DNA of 64,000 nucleotides from Streptococcus sp. HPH0090 (GCF_000411475.1 NZ_KE150464.1:124001-188000), one strand, 5' to 3'; numbered from the stretch's first letter, positions 14,701 through 24,775 are shown. Numbers and translations are program-made. The notes: generated from the sequence alone by a model not told the origin.

Positions 14701-16263
14701 TCATTCCCATTCAACAGTTGCAGGTGGTTTACTTGTAATATCGTAGACGATGCGGTTAACGTGATCAACTTCATTTACGATACGGACAGAGATTTTTTGG
14801 AGTACTTCCCATGGAATCTTCGCAAAGTCAGCTGTCATTCCATCGATAGAAGTGATCGCACGGATAGCGATGGTATAGTCATAAGTACGACCGTCTCCCA
14901 TAACACCTACTGAACGAACGCCAGTGTTAACAGTAAAATATTGCCAGATGTCGCGGTCAAGACCAGCTTTAGCGATTTCTTCACGAAGGATAGCATCTGA
15001 TTCGCGGACTGTTTCAAGTTTTTCTTCAGTGATTTCACCCATGACACGGATAGCAAGTCCTGGTCCTGGGAATGGTTGGCGCCATACGATGTGATCTGGC
15101 ATACCAAGTTCAGTACCAAGGGCACGAACTTCATCTTTGTAAAGAGTGTTAAGGGGTTCGATGAGTTCAAACTGCATGTCTTCTGGAAGACCACCCACAT
15201 TGTGGTGAGACTTGATGGTTTGAGCAGTATCTGTACCAGACTCGATAACGTCTGTATAAAGAGTTCCTTGAGCAAGGAATTTCACATCTTTAAGTTTGCT
15301 TGCTTCATCATCAAAGACATAGACAAACTCGTTACCGATAATCTTACGTTTCTGTTCAGGATCAGAAACACCTGCCAATTTATCCAAGAAACGTTTGGCA
15401 GCATCTGCTTTGACAATGTTCAAACCAAACTTACCACCAAGCATATCCATAACTTGGTCAGCTTCACCTTTACGGAGAAGACCGTGGTCTACAAAGATAC
15501 AGATCAATTGATCGCCGATGGCTTTTTGGAGGAGAACCCCAACAACAGAAGAGTCAACACCACCAGAAAGTCCGAGGAGGACACGTTTGTCTCCAACCTT
15601 TTCACGGATTTGTTTGATTTGCATCTCGATAAAGTTATCCATCGTCCAATCACCTTTGGCACCACAGATATTCAAGGCAAAGTTACGAAGGATATCATAA
15701 CCGTGAACTGAGTGGCGAACTTCTGGGTGGAATTGGATACCGTAAATTTTCTTATCAGGGTTTTCAATAGATGCATAAGGACAGTCTGCAGAAGTTCCAG
15801 TACGAACAAAATCCGCAGGAATTTCTGTTACAGCATCTCCGTGGCTCATCAAAACAAGTTGTTCTTCTGGAGTTCCGGCAAAAAGAGCAGACTCAGTGTG
15901 AGTAAGAGTTGATTGTCCATATTCACGGTTACCAGCGTCACCTGCAGGAACAACCTTTCCTCCAAGCTTGTGAGTTAATAGCTGCATACCGTAGCAAATT
16001 CCCAAAATCGGAATACCGAGTTCGAAAATTTCAGAATCAATATCGAATGATCCTTCTTCGTAAACAGAGTTTGGGCCACCTGAAAGCACAATCCCGATAG
16101 GGTTGATAGCACGAACTTCGTCAGCCGAAATCTTGTGACTCTTTAGTTCTGAAAAGACACCAATCTCGCGAATTCGACGTGAGATAAGTTGGTTATACTG
16201 GCTTCCGTAATCCAGTACGATGATCTTTTCGACATCTTGCAAATCAGTTGAAATGTTGGTCAT
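14701..16263 (-). CDS. guaA: GMP synthase (glutamine-hydrolysing)
   Basis: 520 residues converting XMP to GMP with glutamine as nitrogen donor. The N-terminal class I amidotransferase domain shows the nucleophile loop GICYGMQL (Cys near 95) and the catalytic HPE in QFHPEVRHS (near 180). The ATP pyrophosphatase domain begins with the P-loop [11 protein letters not shown] (about 230-240). The C-terminal dimerisation domain ends in KPPATVEWE, the family's usual end. AAAGGGAAAAG precedes the ATG. It is transcribed away from the GntR regulator. Confidence 0.98.
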   Translation of the reverse strand: MTNISTDLQDVEKIIVLDYGSQYNQLISRRIREIGVFSELKSHKISADEVRAINPIGIVLSGGPNSVYEEGSFDIDSEIFELGIPILGICYGMQLLTHKLGGKVVPAGDAGNREYGQSTLTHTESALFAGTPEEQLVLMSHGDAVTEIPADFVRTGTSADCPYASIENPDKKIYGIQFHPEVRHSVHGYDILRNFALNICGAKGDWTMDNFIEMQIKQIREKVGDKRVLLGLSGGVDSSVVGVLLQKAIGDQLICIFVDHGLLRKGEADQVMDMLGGKFGLNIVKADAAKRFLDKLAGVSDPEQKRKIIGNEFVYVFDDEASKLKDVKFLAQGTLYTDVIESGTDTAQTIKSHHNVGGLPEDMQFELIEPLNTLYKDEVRALGTELGMPDHIVWRQPFPGPGLAIRVMGEITEEKLETVRESDAILREEIAKAGLDRDIWQYFTVNTGVRSVGVMGDGRTYDYTIAIRAITSIDGMTADFAKIPWEVLQKISVRIVNEVDHVNRIVYDITSKPPATVEWE

Positions 16264-16298
16264 CTTTTCCCTTTCTTAAAAGAAATATCTTCTTGAAT

Positions 16299-16328
16299 AT
16301 TCTATCATAAATGAAACGTAATTACCAA
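16299..16328 (-). promoter_or_regulatory. Promoter of guaA
   Basis: Minus strand: TTGGTA, an 18-nt spacer ending in TGA, then TAGAAT. It lies back to back with the promoter of the GntR gene, about 20 bases apart. Confidence 0.65.
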
Positions 16329-16343
16329 CTAAACAAGTGATGT

Positions 16344-16373
16344 TTGACTTTTACATATCAGATACGGTACAAT
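16344..16373 (+). promoter_or_regulatory. Promoter of the GntR-family regulator
   Basis: TTGACT, an 18-nt spacer, then TACAAT, followed about 30 bases later by AAGAAGTGAG and the ATG at 16404. Confidence 0.7.
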
Positions 16374-16403
16374 GGAAAAAATAAAGAAAAGAAGTGAGCA
16401 AGC

Positions 16404-17102
16404 ATGTTACCAGCTTATATGAAAATCCATGACCAAATCAAAAAAGACATCGATGAGGGACATTGGAAGATTGGAGAGAGACTTCCTAGCGAGCGAGATC
16501 TAGCTGAGGAATTTGCCGTTAGCCGCATGACCTTACGTCAAGCAATCTCTCTTTTGGTTGAAGAAGGGGTTTTGGAACGACGTATAGGTAGTGGGACCTT
16601 TGTTTCAAGCACACGTGTTCAGGAAAGAATGCGTGGAACAACTAGTTTTACGGAGATTGTTAAAGCTCAAGGGAAAACTCCGTCTAGTCACTTGATTTCT
16701 TATCGTCGAACCATTCCAAATGAGCAAGAAGTGGCTAAACTTGGTTTACTGCCAACTGATAACATCATTCGTATGGAGCGTGTTCGTTATGCGGATAAGG
16801 TTCCTGTTGTCTATGAAGTGGCGTCGATTCCTGAGAAATTTATCAAAAATTTCAAAAAAGAAGAAGTAACCAAGCACTTCTTTCAAACCTTGCAAGAGCA
16901 TGGTTATCGAATTGGTAAATCTCACCAGACCATATACGCACGTTTAGCAAAAGAAAAGATAGCTCATTACCTAGAAGTTGAAAAAGGGCATGCTATTTTA
17001 GGTTTGACTCAGGTTTCTTACTTTGATGACGGAACGGCTTTTGAGTATGTAAAGAGCCAATACGTCGGAGAACGGTTTGAATTTTATTTAGAAAATAATT
17101 AG
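16404..17102 (+). CDS. GntR/HutC-family transcriptional regulator (NagR/YvoA-like)
   Basis: 232 residues. The N-terminal winged helix-turn-helix (about 1-70) has the GntR signature LPSERDLAEEFAVSRMTLRQ and a wing RRIGSGTFV. The C-terminal UTRA ligand domain (about 88-228) has GTTSFTEIVKAQGKTPSSHL and RMERVRYADKVPVVYE, the layout of HutC-type regulators that sense phosphorylated sugars. The closest named relatives I can think of are the N-acetylglucosamine regulators NagR/YvoA; the exact ligand is inference. Divergent from guaA and ended by its own terminator. Confidence 0.85.
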   Translation: MLPAYMKIHDQIKKDIDEGHWKIGERLPSERDLAEEFAVSRMTLRQAISLLVEEGVLERRIGSGTFVSSTRVQERMRGTTSFTEIVKAQGKTPSSHLISYRRTIPNEQEVAKLGLLPTDNIIRMERVRYADKVPVVYEVASIPEKFIKNFKKEEVTKHFFQTLQEHGYRIGKSHQTIYARLAKEKIAHYLEVEKGHAILGLTQVSYFDDGTAFEYVKSQYVGERFEFYLENN

Positions 17103-17113
17103 TTTATAACATC

Positions 17114-17153
17114 ACTCTTAAAGTAGAAACTCATCTATTTTAAGAGTTTTTAT
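17114..17153 (+). terminator. Terminator of the GntR-family gene
   Basis: CTCTTAAAGTAG pairs with CTATTTTAAGAG (one G-T pair, 8-nt loop), followed by TTTTTAT. Confidence 0.85.
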
Positions 17154-17223
17154 TTGGTTATGATTAGAAAACACTTTCCTAGTAAGAAAAATAGCAATCA
17201 TACGAGAATTTTTCAAAGTTTCG

Positions 17224-17232
17224 TGTTATAAT
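17224..17232 (+). promoter_or_regulatory. Extended -10 promoter of metK
   Basis: TGTTATAAT, with no clear -35. The predicted transcription start (about 17239) is just at the 5' edge of the S_MK box. Confidence 0.7.
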
Positions 17233-17244
17233 AGTTAGGTTATA

Positions 17245-17333
17245 TGGTCCCGATAAGGTGGTAGGTTTGATTGTAAATACTCTTCCTACCAGTACTTTGT
17301 AACTCTATAACGATTATTTTTTAAGGGGGGACA
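17245..17333 (+). ncRNA. S_MK box (SAM-III) riboswitch
   Basis: The stretch before metK carries the conserved pieces of the SAM-III riboswitch: GGTCCCGATAAGG (17246-17258), a hairpin GGTAGG / CCTACC (about 17260-17290), AGTACTTTGTAAC (17291-17303) and the Shine-Dalgarno run GGGGGGAC (17325-17332). GTCCC can pair with GGGAC of the Shine-Dalgarno, so when S-adenosylmethionine is bound the ribosome site of metK is hidden. This is the known feedback on SAM synthetase in Lactobacillales; the match is by eye. Confidence 0.9.
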
Positions 17334-17338
17334 TTTTT

Positions 17339-18529
17339 ATGTCAGAACGTAAATTATTCACGTCTGAATCTGTATCTGAGGGGCATCCGGATAAGATTGC
17401 AGACCAAATTTCAGATGCTATTTTAGATGCTATTTTAGAGCAAGATCCAGAAGCACACGTGGCTGCTGAAACAGCTGTTTATACTGGTTCAGTCCATGTT
17501 TTCGGTGAAATTTCAACCAATGCTTATGTCGATATTAACCGAGTGGTTCGTGATACTATTGCAGAAATCGGTTATACCAATACAGAGTACGGTTTTTCTG
17601 CGGAGACGGTAGGAGTTCACCCATCATTGGTAGAACAATCACCAGATATCGCTCAAGGTGTCAATGAAGCCTTAGAAGTTCGTGGGAATGCGGATCAAGA
17701 TCCACTAGACTTGATCGGTGCAGGTGACCAAGGTCTCATGTTTGGTTTTGCGGTGGATGAAACAGAAGAACTCATGCCACTTCCAATCTCACTCAGTCAC
17801 AAGTTGGTTCGTCGTTTAGCAGAGCTTCGTAAGTCTGGGGAAATCAGCTATCTTCGTCCAGATGCGAAGTCTCAAGTCACTGTTGAGTATGATGAAAATG
17901 ACCAACCAGTGCGCGTGGATACAGTTGTTATTTCAACCCAACACGATCCAGAAGTCAGCAATGAACAAATCCATGAAGATGTGATTAACAAGGTGATCAA
18001 GGAAGTGATTCCAGCTTCTTATCTAGATGCTGAGACTAAATTCTTTATCAATCCAACCGGTCGTTTCGTTATCGGTGGACCTCAAGGTGACTCAGGTTTG
18101 ACTGGTCGTAAGATTATCGTAGATACCTATGGTGGTTACTCACGTCATGGTGGTGGTGCCTTCTCTGGTAAGGATGCGACTAAGGTTGACCGTTCCGCTT
18201 CTTATGCGGCTCGCTATATTGCAAAAAACATCGTGGCAGCAGGGCTTGCTAAGAAAGCAGAAGTGCAATTGGCATACGCGATCGGGGTAGCTCACCCTGT
18301 ATCTGTTCGTATCGACACCTTCGGTACAGGAACAGTTGCTGAAAGCAAATTAGAAGCAGCAGCGCGTCAAATCTTTGACCTTCGCCCAGCAGGAATCATC
18401 CAAATGCTTGACCTCAAACGTCCAATCTACCGTCAAACAGCGGCTTATGGACATATGGGACGTACAGATATCGATCTTCCATGGGAACGTTTAGACAAGG
18501 TAGAAGCCTTGAAAGAAGCAGTGAAATAA
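17339..18529 (+). CDS. metK: S-adenosylmethionine synthetase
   Basis: 396 residues making SAM from methionine and ATP. Signature motifs are visible: [20 protein letters not shown] at the N-terminus, [12 protein letters not shown] (about 127-138), [20 protein letters not shown] (about 243-262) and the glycine-rich loop GGGAFSGKD (about 267-275). Length and ends are as expected. The start is fixed by an unusually strong run of six G in the ribosome site, which doubles as the regulated part of the S_MK box. It is a single gene ending in a bidirectional terminator. Confidence 0.98.
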   Translation: MSERKLFTSESVSEGHPDKIADQISDAILDAILEQDPEAHVAAETAVYTGSVHVFGEISTNAYVDINRVVRDTIAEIGYTNTEYGFSAETVGVHPSLVEQSPDIAQGVNEALEVRGNADQDPLDLIGAGDQGLMFGFAVDETEELMPLPISLSHKLVRRLAELRKSGEISYLRPDAKSQVTVEYDENDQPVRVDTVVISTQHDPEVSNEQIHEDVINKVIKEVIPASYLDAETKFFINPTGRFVIGGPQGDSGLTGRKIIVDTYGGYSRHGGGAFSGKDATKVDRSASYAARYIAKNIVAAGLAKKAEVQLAYAIGVAHPVSVRIDTFGTGTVAESKLEAAARQIFDLRPAGIIQMLDLKRPIYRQTAAYGHMGRTDIDLPWERLDKVEALKEAVK

Positions 18530-18534
18530 AAAAG

Positions 18535-18566
18535 AAAAAGATTGGTGTAATGACCAATCTTTTTTA
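18535..18566. terminator. Bidirectional terminator between metK and the GNAT gene
   Basis: AAAAAGATTGGT / ACCAATCTTTTT, a 12-bp perfect stem with a 6-nt loop, with A-rich and T-rich flanks. Confidence 0.9.
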
Positions 18567-18574
18567 GTTTACAA

Positions 18575-19207
18575 TTACTTATCCAGTATTTTTACAAAAG
18601 CCCAGTTTCCAATAGACTTTGTTCCATATTCCAACATCATCGAATCCAGTAATTCATACTTGTTTTTTTCATAGAAGCACACATTTTTCTCAGTGCTGGT
18701 GATTAAGCCCAAGCGTTTGCAACCTTTGGATTTAAGATAAGGTTCAACACCTTCTTGTAGAAAAACACTCCCGATTCCTTGGTTTTGGATTGAAGCGTTG
18801 ACTCCTAACATCATCAAATACCAGTCAAAATTTCCCGATCTTTTTAAATGCTGTTCAGAACGTTCTACCAAATCTAGATACTTCAAGAGGTTCCGTGGTG
18901 TAATAAAACGGAAAAGCTTGATAATCCCATTTAATAAATAAGATAGAATAGAAAAATCCTTCTGTTGTAAAAGGGCGACTGCTAGGATTTCTCCGTCTCG
19001 TTCAGCGACTAGACAAGTCTCTCCCTTGATGTAGAGTCTGGTCAGAAGGCTATCCAATAATTCTAAGAATGCTGGATAATATTCTGGTTTCTTTAAATCA
19101 TCTTTGATAAGAGTCATAAAAGGATAGTCCATAAAGGCACAAGCCAACACTTTCCCGATTTTTTGGTATTCATCTAGCTTGGCTTCTCTATATACTATTT
19201 CTTTCAT
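18575..19207 (-). CDS. GNAT-family N-acetyltransferase
   Basis: 210 residues. The acetyl-CoA binding motif is seen in the C-terminal half (MMLGVNASIQNQGIGSVFLQ, about 130-149, of which QNQGIG is the Q-x-x-G-x-G type core), followed by the strand GLITSTEKNVCFYEKNKYEL typical of the fold. The substrate is unknown. An in-frame ATG 15 bases further upstream lies inside the Shine-Dalgarno AAGGAG, so the ATG at 19207 is the better start. Confidence 0.85.
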   Translation of the reverse strand: MKEIVYREAKLDEYQKIGKVLACAFMDYPFMTLIKDDLKKPEYYPAFLELLDSLLTRLYIKGETCLVAERDGEILAVALLQQKDFSILSYLLNGIIKLFRFITPRNLLKYLDLVERSEQHLKRSGNFDWYLMMLGVNASIQNQGIGSVFLQEGVEPYLKSKGCKRLGLITSTEKNVCFYEKNKYELLDSMMLEYGTKSIGNWAFVKILDK

Positions 19208-19341
19208 TTCACACTCCTTCATAAAATCTCTCTAACTATTATAACTAAATTTCTTCTTTTTTTCGATTTTAATGTGAAATATTCACAAAAAGTTTAAAAA
19301 AATGCAGTTTTTCTAGAATTTCTATTAGAAAAGTAGGTATG

Positions 19342-19375
19342 AAAAGACCCCACACGGTTTAACCTTGCGGGGTAG
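19342..19375 (-). terminator. Terminator of the DUF1827 gene
   Basis: Read on the minus strand, ACCCCGCAAGG pairs with CCGTGTGGGGT around a 5-nt loop, followed by CTTTTC. Confidence 0.75.
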
Positions 19376-19395
19376 ATTTAAAGTCTAGTTAGAAT

Positions 19396-19695
19396 CTATT
19401 TTGTTGGAATTGAAATTTCAATCAATTTATCAGAATAGAGGGTTTTGATATTTGCTTCATCAATAACTTGTTTATCAATTTTACGATTTAAGAAGAATTC
19501 TTGGATTTTCTCAATTTCTTTTTCACGGATTGCACGATGTTTATTGGAAATGAGGATTTCGTAATGAAGCGGTGCCTGAGTAAAAATAACATCTGTGTTA
19601 CCTGCAGAATAGACTTCTACAAGCGTTGCGTCAGTGCTTTCTAACTGACTTTTAACAAGAAGCGAGTGTGAATTTGTAGTATTGATGAGCTTCAT
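19396..19695 (-). CDS. DUF1827 family protein
   Basis: A 99-residue cytoplasmic protein, mixed alpha/beta by appearance, with NTTNSHSLLVKSQLESTDAT near the start and KHRAIREKEIEKIQEFF in the middle. It fits the small DUF1827 family conserved in streptococci and lactococci, for which I know no function. AGGAGG lies six bases before the ATG, and an extended -10 (TGCTATAAT) stands about 30 bases upstream. It has its own terminator. Confidence 0.8.
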   Translation of the reverse strand: MKLINTTNSHSLLVKSQLESTDATLVEVYSAGNTDVIFTQAPLHYEILISNKHRAIREKEIEKIQEFFLNRKIDKQVIDEANIKTLYSDKLIEISIPTK

Positions 19696-19758
19696 AAGGT
19701 TTCCTCCTATATTTCTATGTCTATTATAGCACTTTTTGGGAAATTTGGTAAAGATAGT

Positions 19759-20208
19759 TTAAATTTGATGCTGTTTTTTCCAAGCTTCAATTGCCCACTT
19801 ATGACTACCACGTTTCAAGTTTGCAATAGCTTCATCAATTGGGAACCAAGCTAGATGATTAAAGTCTTCTAAAGGTTTTTGAATTTCTTGATAGGAAGTA
19901 GCTTCATAGAGATAGGCTGGATTGTAGTAGTAGGTATCACGATGACTAGAATAGAAATACTCATCCGCTTGTCCATAATAGGTGCCGATTTCAGCAGTAA
20001 AGCCCAACTCTTCAATCAGTTCTCGTTTGAGAGCTTCGAGATGGTTTTCGCCTGCTTCAATCTCCCCACCAGGTAAGAACCATGCACCATTTGGAGCTTG
20101 AACGAGGATAATCTTTTCATGGTTTGAATCCGGTATGACTGCATAAACACCATATCGAGTTTTATAGGTTACTCCCTCTTTTTTTTCTCCAAATGTTGGA
20201 TTTGTCAT
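19759..20208 (-). CDS. NUDIX hydrolase
   Basis: 149 residues with one Nudix fold. The Nudix box is complete: GGEIEAGENHLEALKREL followed by IEELG (about 47-69), giving the metal-binding glutamates. Substrates of the family are nucleoside diphosphates linked to another group; which one cannot be told here. The upstream minus-strand promoter TTGACA - 17 nt - TATTAT is near perfect (about 20240-20268), and AAGGAG precedes the ATG. Confidence 0.9.
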   Translation of the reverse strand: MTNPTFGEKKEGVTYKTRYGVYAVIPDSNHEKIILVQAPNGAWFLPGGEIEAGENHLEALKRELIEELGFTAEIGTYYGQADEYFYSSHRDTYYYNPAYLYEATSYQEIQKPLEDFNHLAWFPIDEAIANLKRGSHKWAIEAWKKQHQI

Positions 20209-20297
20209 AACATTCTCCTTCGTGAGTGCGCTTTCTTTCTATAATAGTAAAGAATGCTCTCACTGTCAAGCAAGAACATTCTTTTGTATTTGAGGGA

Positions 20298-22547
20298 CTA
20301 GTCGTTTGATTCGACTGTTTCCGTTTTATTTTTTGACTTAATCATGATCTTACCTTTACTTGTCATGACTGCCTTGAGGTCTTTTTCACTAGGGTTTTCA
20401 AGGTAGTAGTCTGTAATTGCATCTTCGATATAGTCTTGAATGGTACGACGTAGTGGACGAGCCCCCATTTTTGGATCGTAACCAAGGTCTACAAGTTTTT
20501 CTTTAACCTTTTCTGTGACATCGAGATGGATATTATTGCTGGAGAGTCGTTTATTCACATCATCCAGCATGAGGTCAACGATTTGAAGGAGATTTTCTTT
20601 GCTGAGAGCCTTGAATTCGATAATACCATCAAAGCGGTTCATGAATTCTGGGCTAAAGAAGTTGCCTAATTCTCCAAGGACAGAGTTGGTACGACCTTCT
20701 CTAGCAGCACCAAAACCAACGCTAGCTTCTGCCTTACCTGTACCTGCATTTGAGGTCATGATAATGATGGCGTCTTTAAAGCTAACAGTCCGACCTTGAC
20801 CATCTGTTAAACGACCATCATCCAATACTTGAAGGAACATATGCATAACATCTGGATGGGCTTTTTCAACTTCATCCAAGAGGATCAGTGAGTAGGGGTT
20901 ACGACGAACCTTTTCAGTCAATTGACCAGCTTCATCATAGCCGACGTATCCTGGAGGGGCACCGACAAGTTTAGCAACACTGTGTTTTTCCATGTATTCA
21001 CTCATATCAAAGCGAATCATGCTATCAGCAGAACCAAAGAGTTCGATAGCTAGTTGTTTAGAAAGTTCTGTTTTACCAACACCAGTAGGACCAACAAAGA
21101 GGAAGCTACCGATTGGACGGTTTGGAGTGCCTAGACCAACACGGTTACGACGAATAGCCTTAGCAATCTTATCGACAGCATCATCTTGACCAATAACATG
21201 AGCCTTGAGGTCATCTGCTAGGTTGATCAGTTGAGACTGTTCTTTTTCTTTAAGGTCGCCAACTGGAATGTTGGTCTTTTGTTCGATGATGTGCTCAATC
21301 GTCTTTTCACTGATGATTGGGGTATCCTGATCCGTTACCTTAGTCTTTTGCATTTCCTTATACTTAGCAATCTGGTCACGGAAGTAGGCTGCTTTTTCAA
21401 AATCTTCATCGCGAGTTGCTTGAGCCTTGAGGTTTTCTGCTTCAATTAGGCGTTGGTCGATGACCTTCGGATCCACAAAATTCAGGGTTAAGTTCATTTT
21501 AGAACCAGCTTCATCTAGGAGGTCAATGGCCTTATCCGGCAAGAAACGATCTTGGATGTAGCGATTAGAGAGAGTAGCAGCTGCTTCGATAGCTCCATCA
21601 GTATAGTGAACATGGTGGTAATCTTCGTATTTCTTTTGAATCCCTTTCAGGATAATAATGGTTTCTTCAACAGTTGGTTCATCAACCTTGACCGGTTGCA
21701 TACGACGTTCAAGGGCTGCATCTTTTTCGATGATGCGGTATTCATTGAGAGTAGTAGCACCAACTAGTTGGAGTTCGCCACGAGCAAGAGCTGGTTTCAG
21801 GATATTTCCTGCATCCATATTTCCTTCTCCAGCAGAACCAGCACCGACAATTTCATGAATTTCGTCGATAAAGAGGATGACGTCTTTGCGCTCACGAATT
21901 TCTTCCATGAGTTTTTGCATACGTTCTTCAAACTGGCCTCGGATACCTGTACCTTGGACAAGGCTGACAACATCTAGGCGAATGACTTCTTTCCCTTGAA
22001 GTTTATGGGGAACATCACCATCGACGATTTTTTGAGCTAAGCCCTCGACAACGGCTGTCTTACCAACACCAGGCTCACCAATAAGGACAGGATTGTTTTT
22101 GGTTCTACGGTTGAGAATTTCAATAACACGGATGATTTCTTCGTCACGACCAATCACAGGGTCGATATTTCCACGACGGGCAATCTCCGTTACATTGATA
22201 CCATATTCCTCCAAGAGGCCCTTTTCTTGGCTAGGAGGAGGTGTTTGAGCTGGTCCACGATTTTGAGAACCATAACCCCCATTACCACCGTATCCGCCAC
22301 CTGACTGGGTTGGAGGAACATTATTATTAGAAGAAGGTCTAAAGTTGTTTAAATCATTGAAGAAGTCTCCAAATGGATCAAAATCGCGATTGTTTAAATC
22401 TGTAATGCCTTTGAATAAGCTATTGTTAGGATCTGTTTTGATAATTTTGTAGCAATTTTGGCAAAGATCGATTTGCTTTTGTTGCCCATTAAGATTTGTG
22501 TAAAGATGGATTGTTGAGTCATTGATTTTACAATTTTGACAGAGCAT
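20298..22547 (-). CDS. clpE: ATP-dependent Clp protease ATPase subunit ClpE
   Basis: 749 residues of a Clp/Hsp100 unfoldase that feeds ClpP. The N-terminus is a zinc finger with two CxxC pairs (CQNCKIN and CQNCYKI, residues 3-35), which is the hallmark of ClpE. A Gly/Asn/Pro-rich linker follows, then AAA+ domain 1 (Walker [10 protein letters not shown], about 157-165), a UVR-like coiled segment ([20 protein letters not shown]), AAA+ domain 2 (GPTGVGKTE, about 488-496) and the C-terminal D2-small domain. A CtsR operator sits in the promoter, so it belongs to the heat-shock regulon. Confidence 0.97.
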   Translation of the reverse strand: MLCQNCKINDSTIHLYTNLNGQQKQIDLCQNCYKIIKTDPNNSLFKGITDLNNRDFDPFGDFFNDLNNFRPSSNNNVPPTQSGGGYGGNGGYGSQNRGPAQTPPPSQEKGLLEEYGINVTEIARRGNIDPVIGRDEEIIRVIEILNRRTKNNPVLIGEPGVGKTAVVEGLAQKIVDGDVPHKLQGKEVIRLDVVSLVQGTGIRGQFEERMQKLMEEIRERKDVILFIDEIHEIVGAGSAGEGNMDAGNILKPALARGELQLVGATTLNEYRIIEKDAALERRMQPVKVDEPTVEETIIILKGIQKKYEDYHHVHYTDGAIEAAATLSNRYIQDRFLPDKAIDLLDEAGSKMNLTLNFVDPKVIDQRLIEAENLKAQATRDEDFEKAAYFRDQIAKYKEMQKTKVTDQDTPIISEKTIEHIIEQKTNIPVGDLKEKEQSQLINLADDLKAHVIGQDDAVDKIAKAIRRNRVGLGTPNRPIGSFLFVGPTGVGKTELSKQLAIELFGSADSMIRFDMSEYMEKHSVAKLVGAPPGYVGYDEAGQLTEKVRRNPYSLILLDEVEKAHPDVMHMFLQVLDDGRLTDGQGRTVSFKDAIIIMTSNAGTGKAEASVGFGAAREGRTNSVLGELGNFFSPEFMNRFDGIIEFKALSKENLLQIVDLMLDDVNKRLSSNNIHLDVTEKVKEKLVDLGYDPKMGARPLRRTIQDYIEDAITDYYLENPSEKDLKAVMTSKGKIMIKSKNKTETVESND

Positions 22548-22589
22548 ACCTCTACCTCGTTTCTTTTTTGGCTTTGACTAAAAAAGAAA

Positions 22590-22606
22590 GGTCAAAAATA
22601 GTCAAA
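22590..22606. promoter_or_regulatory. CtsR operator upstream of clpE
   Basis: GGTCAAA-AAT-AGTCAAA matches the CtsR heptad direct repeat (RGTCAAA-NAN-RGTCAAA). It lies 13 bases downstream of the clpE -10 box (TGATATAAT on the minus strand, -10 hexamer at 22620-22625), where CtsR would block transcription until heat stress. Confidence 0.93.
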
Positions 22607-22713
22607 GTTCTTTAGTCTCATTATATCATGATTAAAGGGGAAAGCAAGCAAAAAGATTGCTTGTTACAATTAAACATTCCAGGCAATTCTTACTAGACTT
22701 TAGTGATAAAAAT

Positions 22714-22745
22714 AAAAATCCCATTTGTCATGCAAAAAGGATTTT
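22714..22745 (-). terminator. Terminator of the DUF1797 gene
   Basis: Minus strand: AAAATCC / GGATTTT with a long loop, then a T-rich tract. Confidence 0.55.
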
Positions 22746-22785
22746 CTTGGTCAAAGCAGAAGTATTCTCTGCCTTTATTTAACGA

Positions 22786-23016
22786 TTAGTATAAAAGTTC
22801 GTAGATTTCCATCGCAATAAGGTCGATGCTATCAAATGTATAAGTTTCACGAGCTTCAACGTCACGAAGTGTGAAAAGTGGTCCGTTTTCTTCGTCGTGG
22901 TTAAAAGCAACCTCTGCGACAACAACTCCTTCGCGCTCAAAGTTACGTTTTAAGTTACCACCATCTTTTGTCATTGCTTCTAAGCGATTGATGATTCTAA
23001 CCAAATGTGATTCCAT
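22786..23016 (-). CDS. DUF1797 family protein (YkuJ-like)
   Basis: A 76-residue acidic cytoplasmic protein: RIINRLEAMTKDGGNLKRNF at the start, then beta-rich VVVAEVAFNHDEENGPLFTL and a helical end IDLIAMEIYELLY. It fits the DUF1797/YkuJ family, whose function is not known to me. GGAGGAG precedes the ATG. It is divergent from the amino-acid transporter genes. Confidence 0.85.
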   Translation of the reverse strand: MESHLVRIINRLEAMTKDGGNLKRNFEREGVVVAEVAFNHDEENGPLFTLRDVEARETYTFDSIDLIAMEIYELLY

Positions 23017-23116
23017 TTTGATTCTCCTCCATTTCTTATCTTTACTATTTTACCACAAACAGACTCTACTTGACTAGAAAAAACTAGGATTTCTCGCTAT
23101 TTCTCTTGCCTTTGAA

Positions 23117-23131
23117 AATTTATTGAAAATC
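23117..23131. promoter_or_regulatory. Possible CodY box upstream of the amino-acid transporter
   Basis: AATTTATTGAAAATC matches the CodY consensus AATTTTCWGAAAATT at 12 of 15 positions. CodY represses amino-acid uptake genes in streptococci, so the context fits, but AT-rich near-matches are common. Confidence 0.4.
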
Positions 23132-23144
23132 TTAAAGGAAAATG

Positions 23145-23173
23145 TTGCATTTTTATGCAAAATATGTTATCCT
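23145..23173 (+). promoter_or_regulatory. Promoter of the amino-acid transporter with dyad over the -35
   Basis: TTGCAT, a 17-nt spacer ending in TGT, then TATCCT. The -35 is one arm of a perfect inverted repeat TTGCAT-TTTT-ATGCAA (23145-23160), a likely repressor site. Confidence 0.65.
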
Positions 23174-23220
23174 TATACAAGTTTTAAGTTTAAAAATTAA
23201 AAATAGAAAGTAGTGTATCC

Positions 23221-23904
23221 ATGAATTTTTCTTTTTTACCGAAATACCTGCCATACTTTAACTATGGTGCTGTTGTTACGATTATTATCTCGATCTTAGT
23301 TGTCTTTTTGGGAACCATTTTAGGGGTAGTGTTGGCCTTTGCACAACGTTCAAAGATTAAGCCACTTGCTTGGTTCGCTAATCTTTATATCTGGATTTTC
23401 CGCGGAACTCCGATGATGGTACAGATTATGATTGCCTATGCATTGATGCATATTAGTGCTCCAACGATTCAAATTGGGATTTTGGATGTTGACCTTACTC
23501 GTTTGATCCCAGGGATTATTATTATCTCTATGAATAGTGGTGCCTATGTATCAGAAACTGTTCGTGCTGGGATTAATGCAGTGCCAAAGGGACAGTTAGA
23601 AGCAGCGTATTCACTAGGTATTCGCCCTAAAAATGCTATGCGCTATGTCATCCTACCACAGGCTATTAAGAATATTTTACCAGCCTTGGGGAATGAGTTT
23701 ATTACCATTATCAAGGATAGCTCGCTCTTGTCAGCTATCGGAGTTATGGAATTGTGGAATGGAGCAACTACAGTATCAACAACAACTTATTTACCATTGA
23801 CTCCACTTCTATTTGCAGCCTTTTACTACTTAATTATGACATCTATCTTGACACTAGCCTTGAAAGCTTTTGAAAATCGTATGGGACAAGGAGATAAGAA
23901 ATAA
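23221..23904 (+). CDS. Polar amino-acid ABC transporter permease
   Basis: 227 residues of the HisMQ/GlnP-type permease family. Five or so membrane segments are seen, with the entry motif [17 protein letters not shown] (about 59-75) and the ATPase-coupling EAA loop [22 protein letters not shown] (about 128-148). With the ATPase encoded next it forms the membrane part of an amino-acid importer. Its stop codon shares one base with the next start. No substrate-binding protein gene is nearby. Confidence 0.93.
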   Translation: MNFSFLPKYLPYFNYGAVVTIIISILVVFLGTILGVVLAFAQRSKIKPLAWFANLYIWIFRGTPMMVQIMIAYALMHISAPTIQIGILDVDLTRLIPGIIIISMNSGAYVSETVRAGINAVPKGQLEAAYSLGIRPKNAMRYVILPQAIKNILPALGNEFITIIKDSSLLSAIGVMELWNGATTVSTTTYLPLTPLLFAAFYYLIMTSILTLALKAFENRMGQGDKK

Positions 23905-24638
23905 TGACTGAAACACTTATAAAAATTGAAAACCTTCATAAAAGCTTTGGAAAAAATGAAGTTTTAAAAGGGATTGATCTTGAAATTAAAAAAGGGGAAG
24001 TAGTGGTCATTATCGGGCCTTCTGGTAGCGGTAAGTCAACCCTCCTTCGCTCTATGAATCTTCTCGAAGAAGCTACAAAAGGGAAAGTTATCTTTGAAGG
24101 TGTTGACATTACGGATAAGAAAAATGACCTCTTTGCCATGCGTGAAAAAATGGGAATGGTTTTCCAACAATTTAATCTCTTCCCAAATATGACAGTTATG
24201 GAAAACATTACACTTTCTCCAATTAAGACTAAGGGTGAAAGTAAGGAAGTGGCTGAAAAGAGAGCGCATGAGCTCTTGGAGAAGGTTGGTTTGCCAGATA
24301 AGGCCGATGCCTATCCACAAAGTTTGTCTGGAGGTCAGCAACAACGTATTGCTATCGCTCGTGGTCTTGCTATGGAACCAGATGTCCTACTCTTTGATGA
24401 ACCGACTTCTGCCCTAGACCCAGAAATGGTAGGGGAAGTACTAGCAGTTATGCAAGAACTTGCCAAGTCAGGTATGACCATGGTTATCGTAACGCATGAA
24501 ATGGGCTTTGCGCGTGAAGTAGCAGACCATGTCATCTTTATGGCAGACGGTGTTGTTGTCGAGGATGGAACACCTGAGGAAATTTTTGAACAAACACAAG
24601 AACAAAGAACCAAGGATTTCTTGAGTAAGGTTTTGTAA
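23904..24638 (+). CDS. Polar amino-acid ABC transporter ATP-binding protein
   Basis: 244 residues of the GlnQ/HisP type. Walker [19 protein letters not shown] (about 35-52), Q-loop [13 protein letters not shown], signature [18 protein letters not shown] (about 135-152), Walker [20 protein letters not shown] and the switch histidine in [16 protein letters not shown] are all intact. The motif set after Walker B is diagnostic for polar amino-acid importers. Its start overlaps the permease stop by one base, so the pair is co-translated. A hairpin with T-run follows at 24653-24675. Confidence 0.95.
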   Translation: MTETLIKIENLHKSFGKNEVLKGIDLEIKKGEVVVIIGPSGSGKSTLLRSMNLLEEATKGKVIFEGVDITDKKNDLFAMREKMGMVFQQFNLFPNMTVMENITLSPIKTKGESKEVAEKRAHELLEKVGLPDKADAYPQSLSGGQQQRIAIARGLAMEPDVLLFDEPTSALDPEMVGEVLAVMQELAKSGMTMVIVTHEMGFAREVADHVIFMADGVVVEDGTPEEIFEQTQEQRTKDFLSKVL

Positions 24639-24652
24639 AATATCGTTTATTA

Positions 24653-24675
24653 GAAAAGCTCCAAGGGGGCTTTTT
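24653..24675 (+). terminator. Terminator of the amino-acid transporter operon
   Basis: AAAGCTCC / GGGGCTTT with a 3-nt loop, then T-rich. Confidence 0.75.
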
Positions 24676-24775
24676 CTTATAGCTTCAGACTATAGGGTAT
24701 CTTAGGTAAGAAGTGTTAGAAGGTCGAGCGATTTTTTGTTATAATAAAAGATATTTGTTAGAAAAGAGAAAATAC

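Noticed and set aside
15076-15711. 211-codon open frame opposite guaA
   Set aside because: It lies wholly antisense to the conserved guaA coding region, has no ribosome site, and its composition mirrors guaA codons.
24713-24775. Longer N-terminus for FolD
   Set aside because: The extension would cover the TATAAT box, has no ribosome site, and goes beyond the family start MTQIIDGK.
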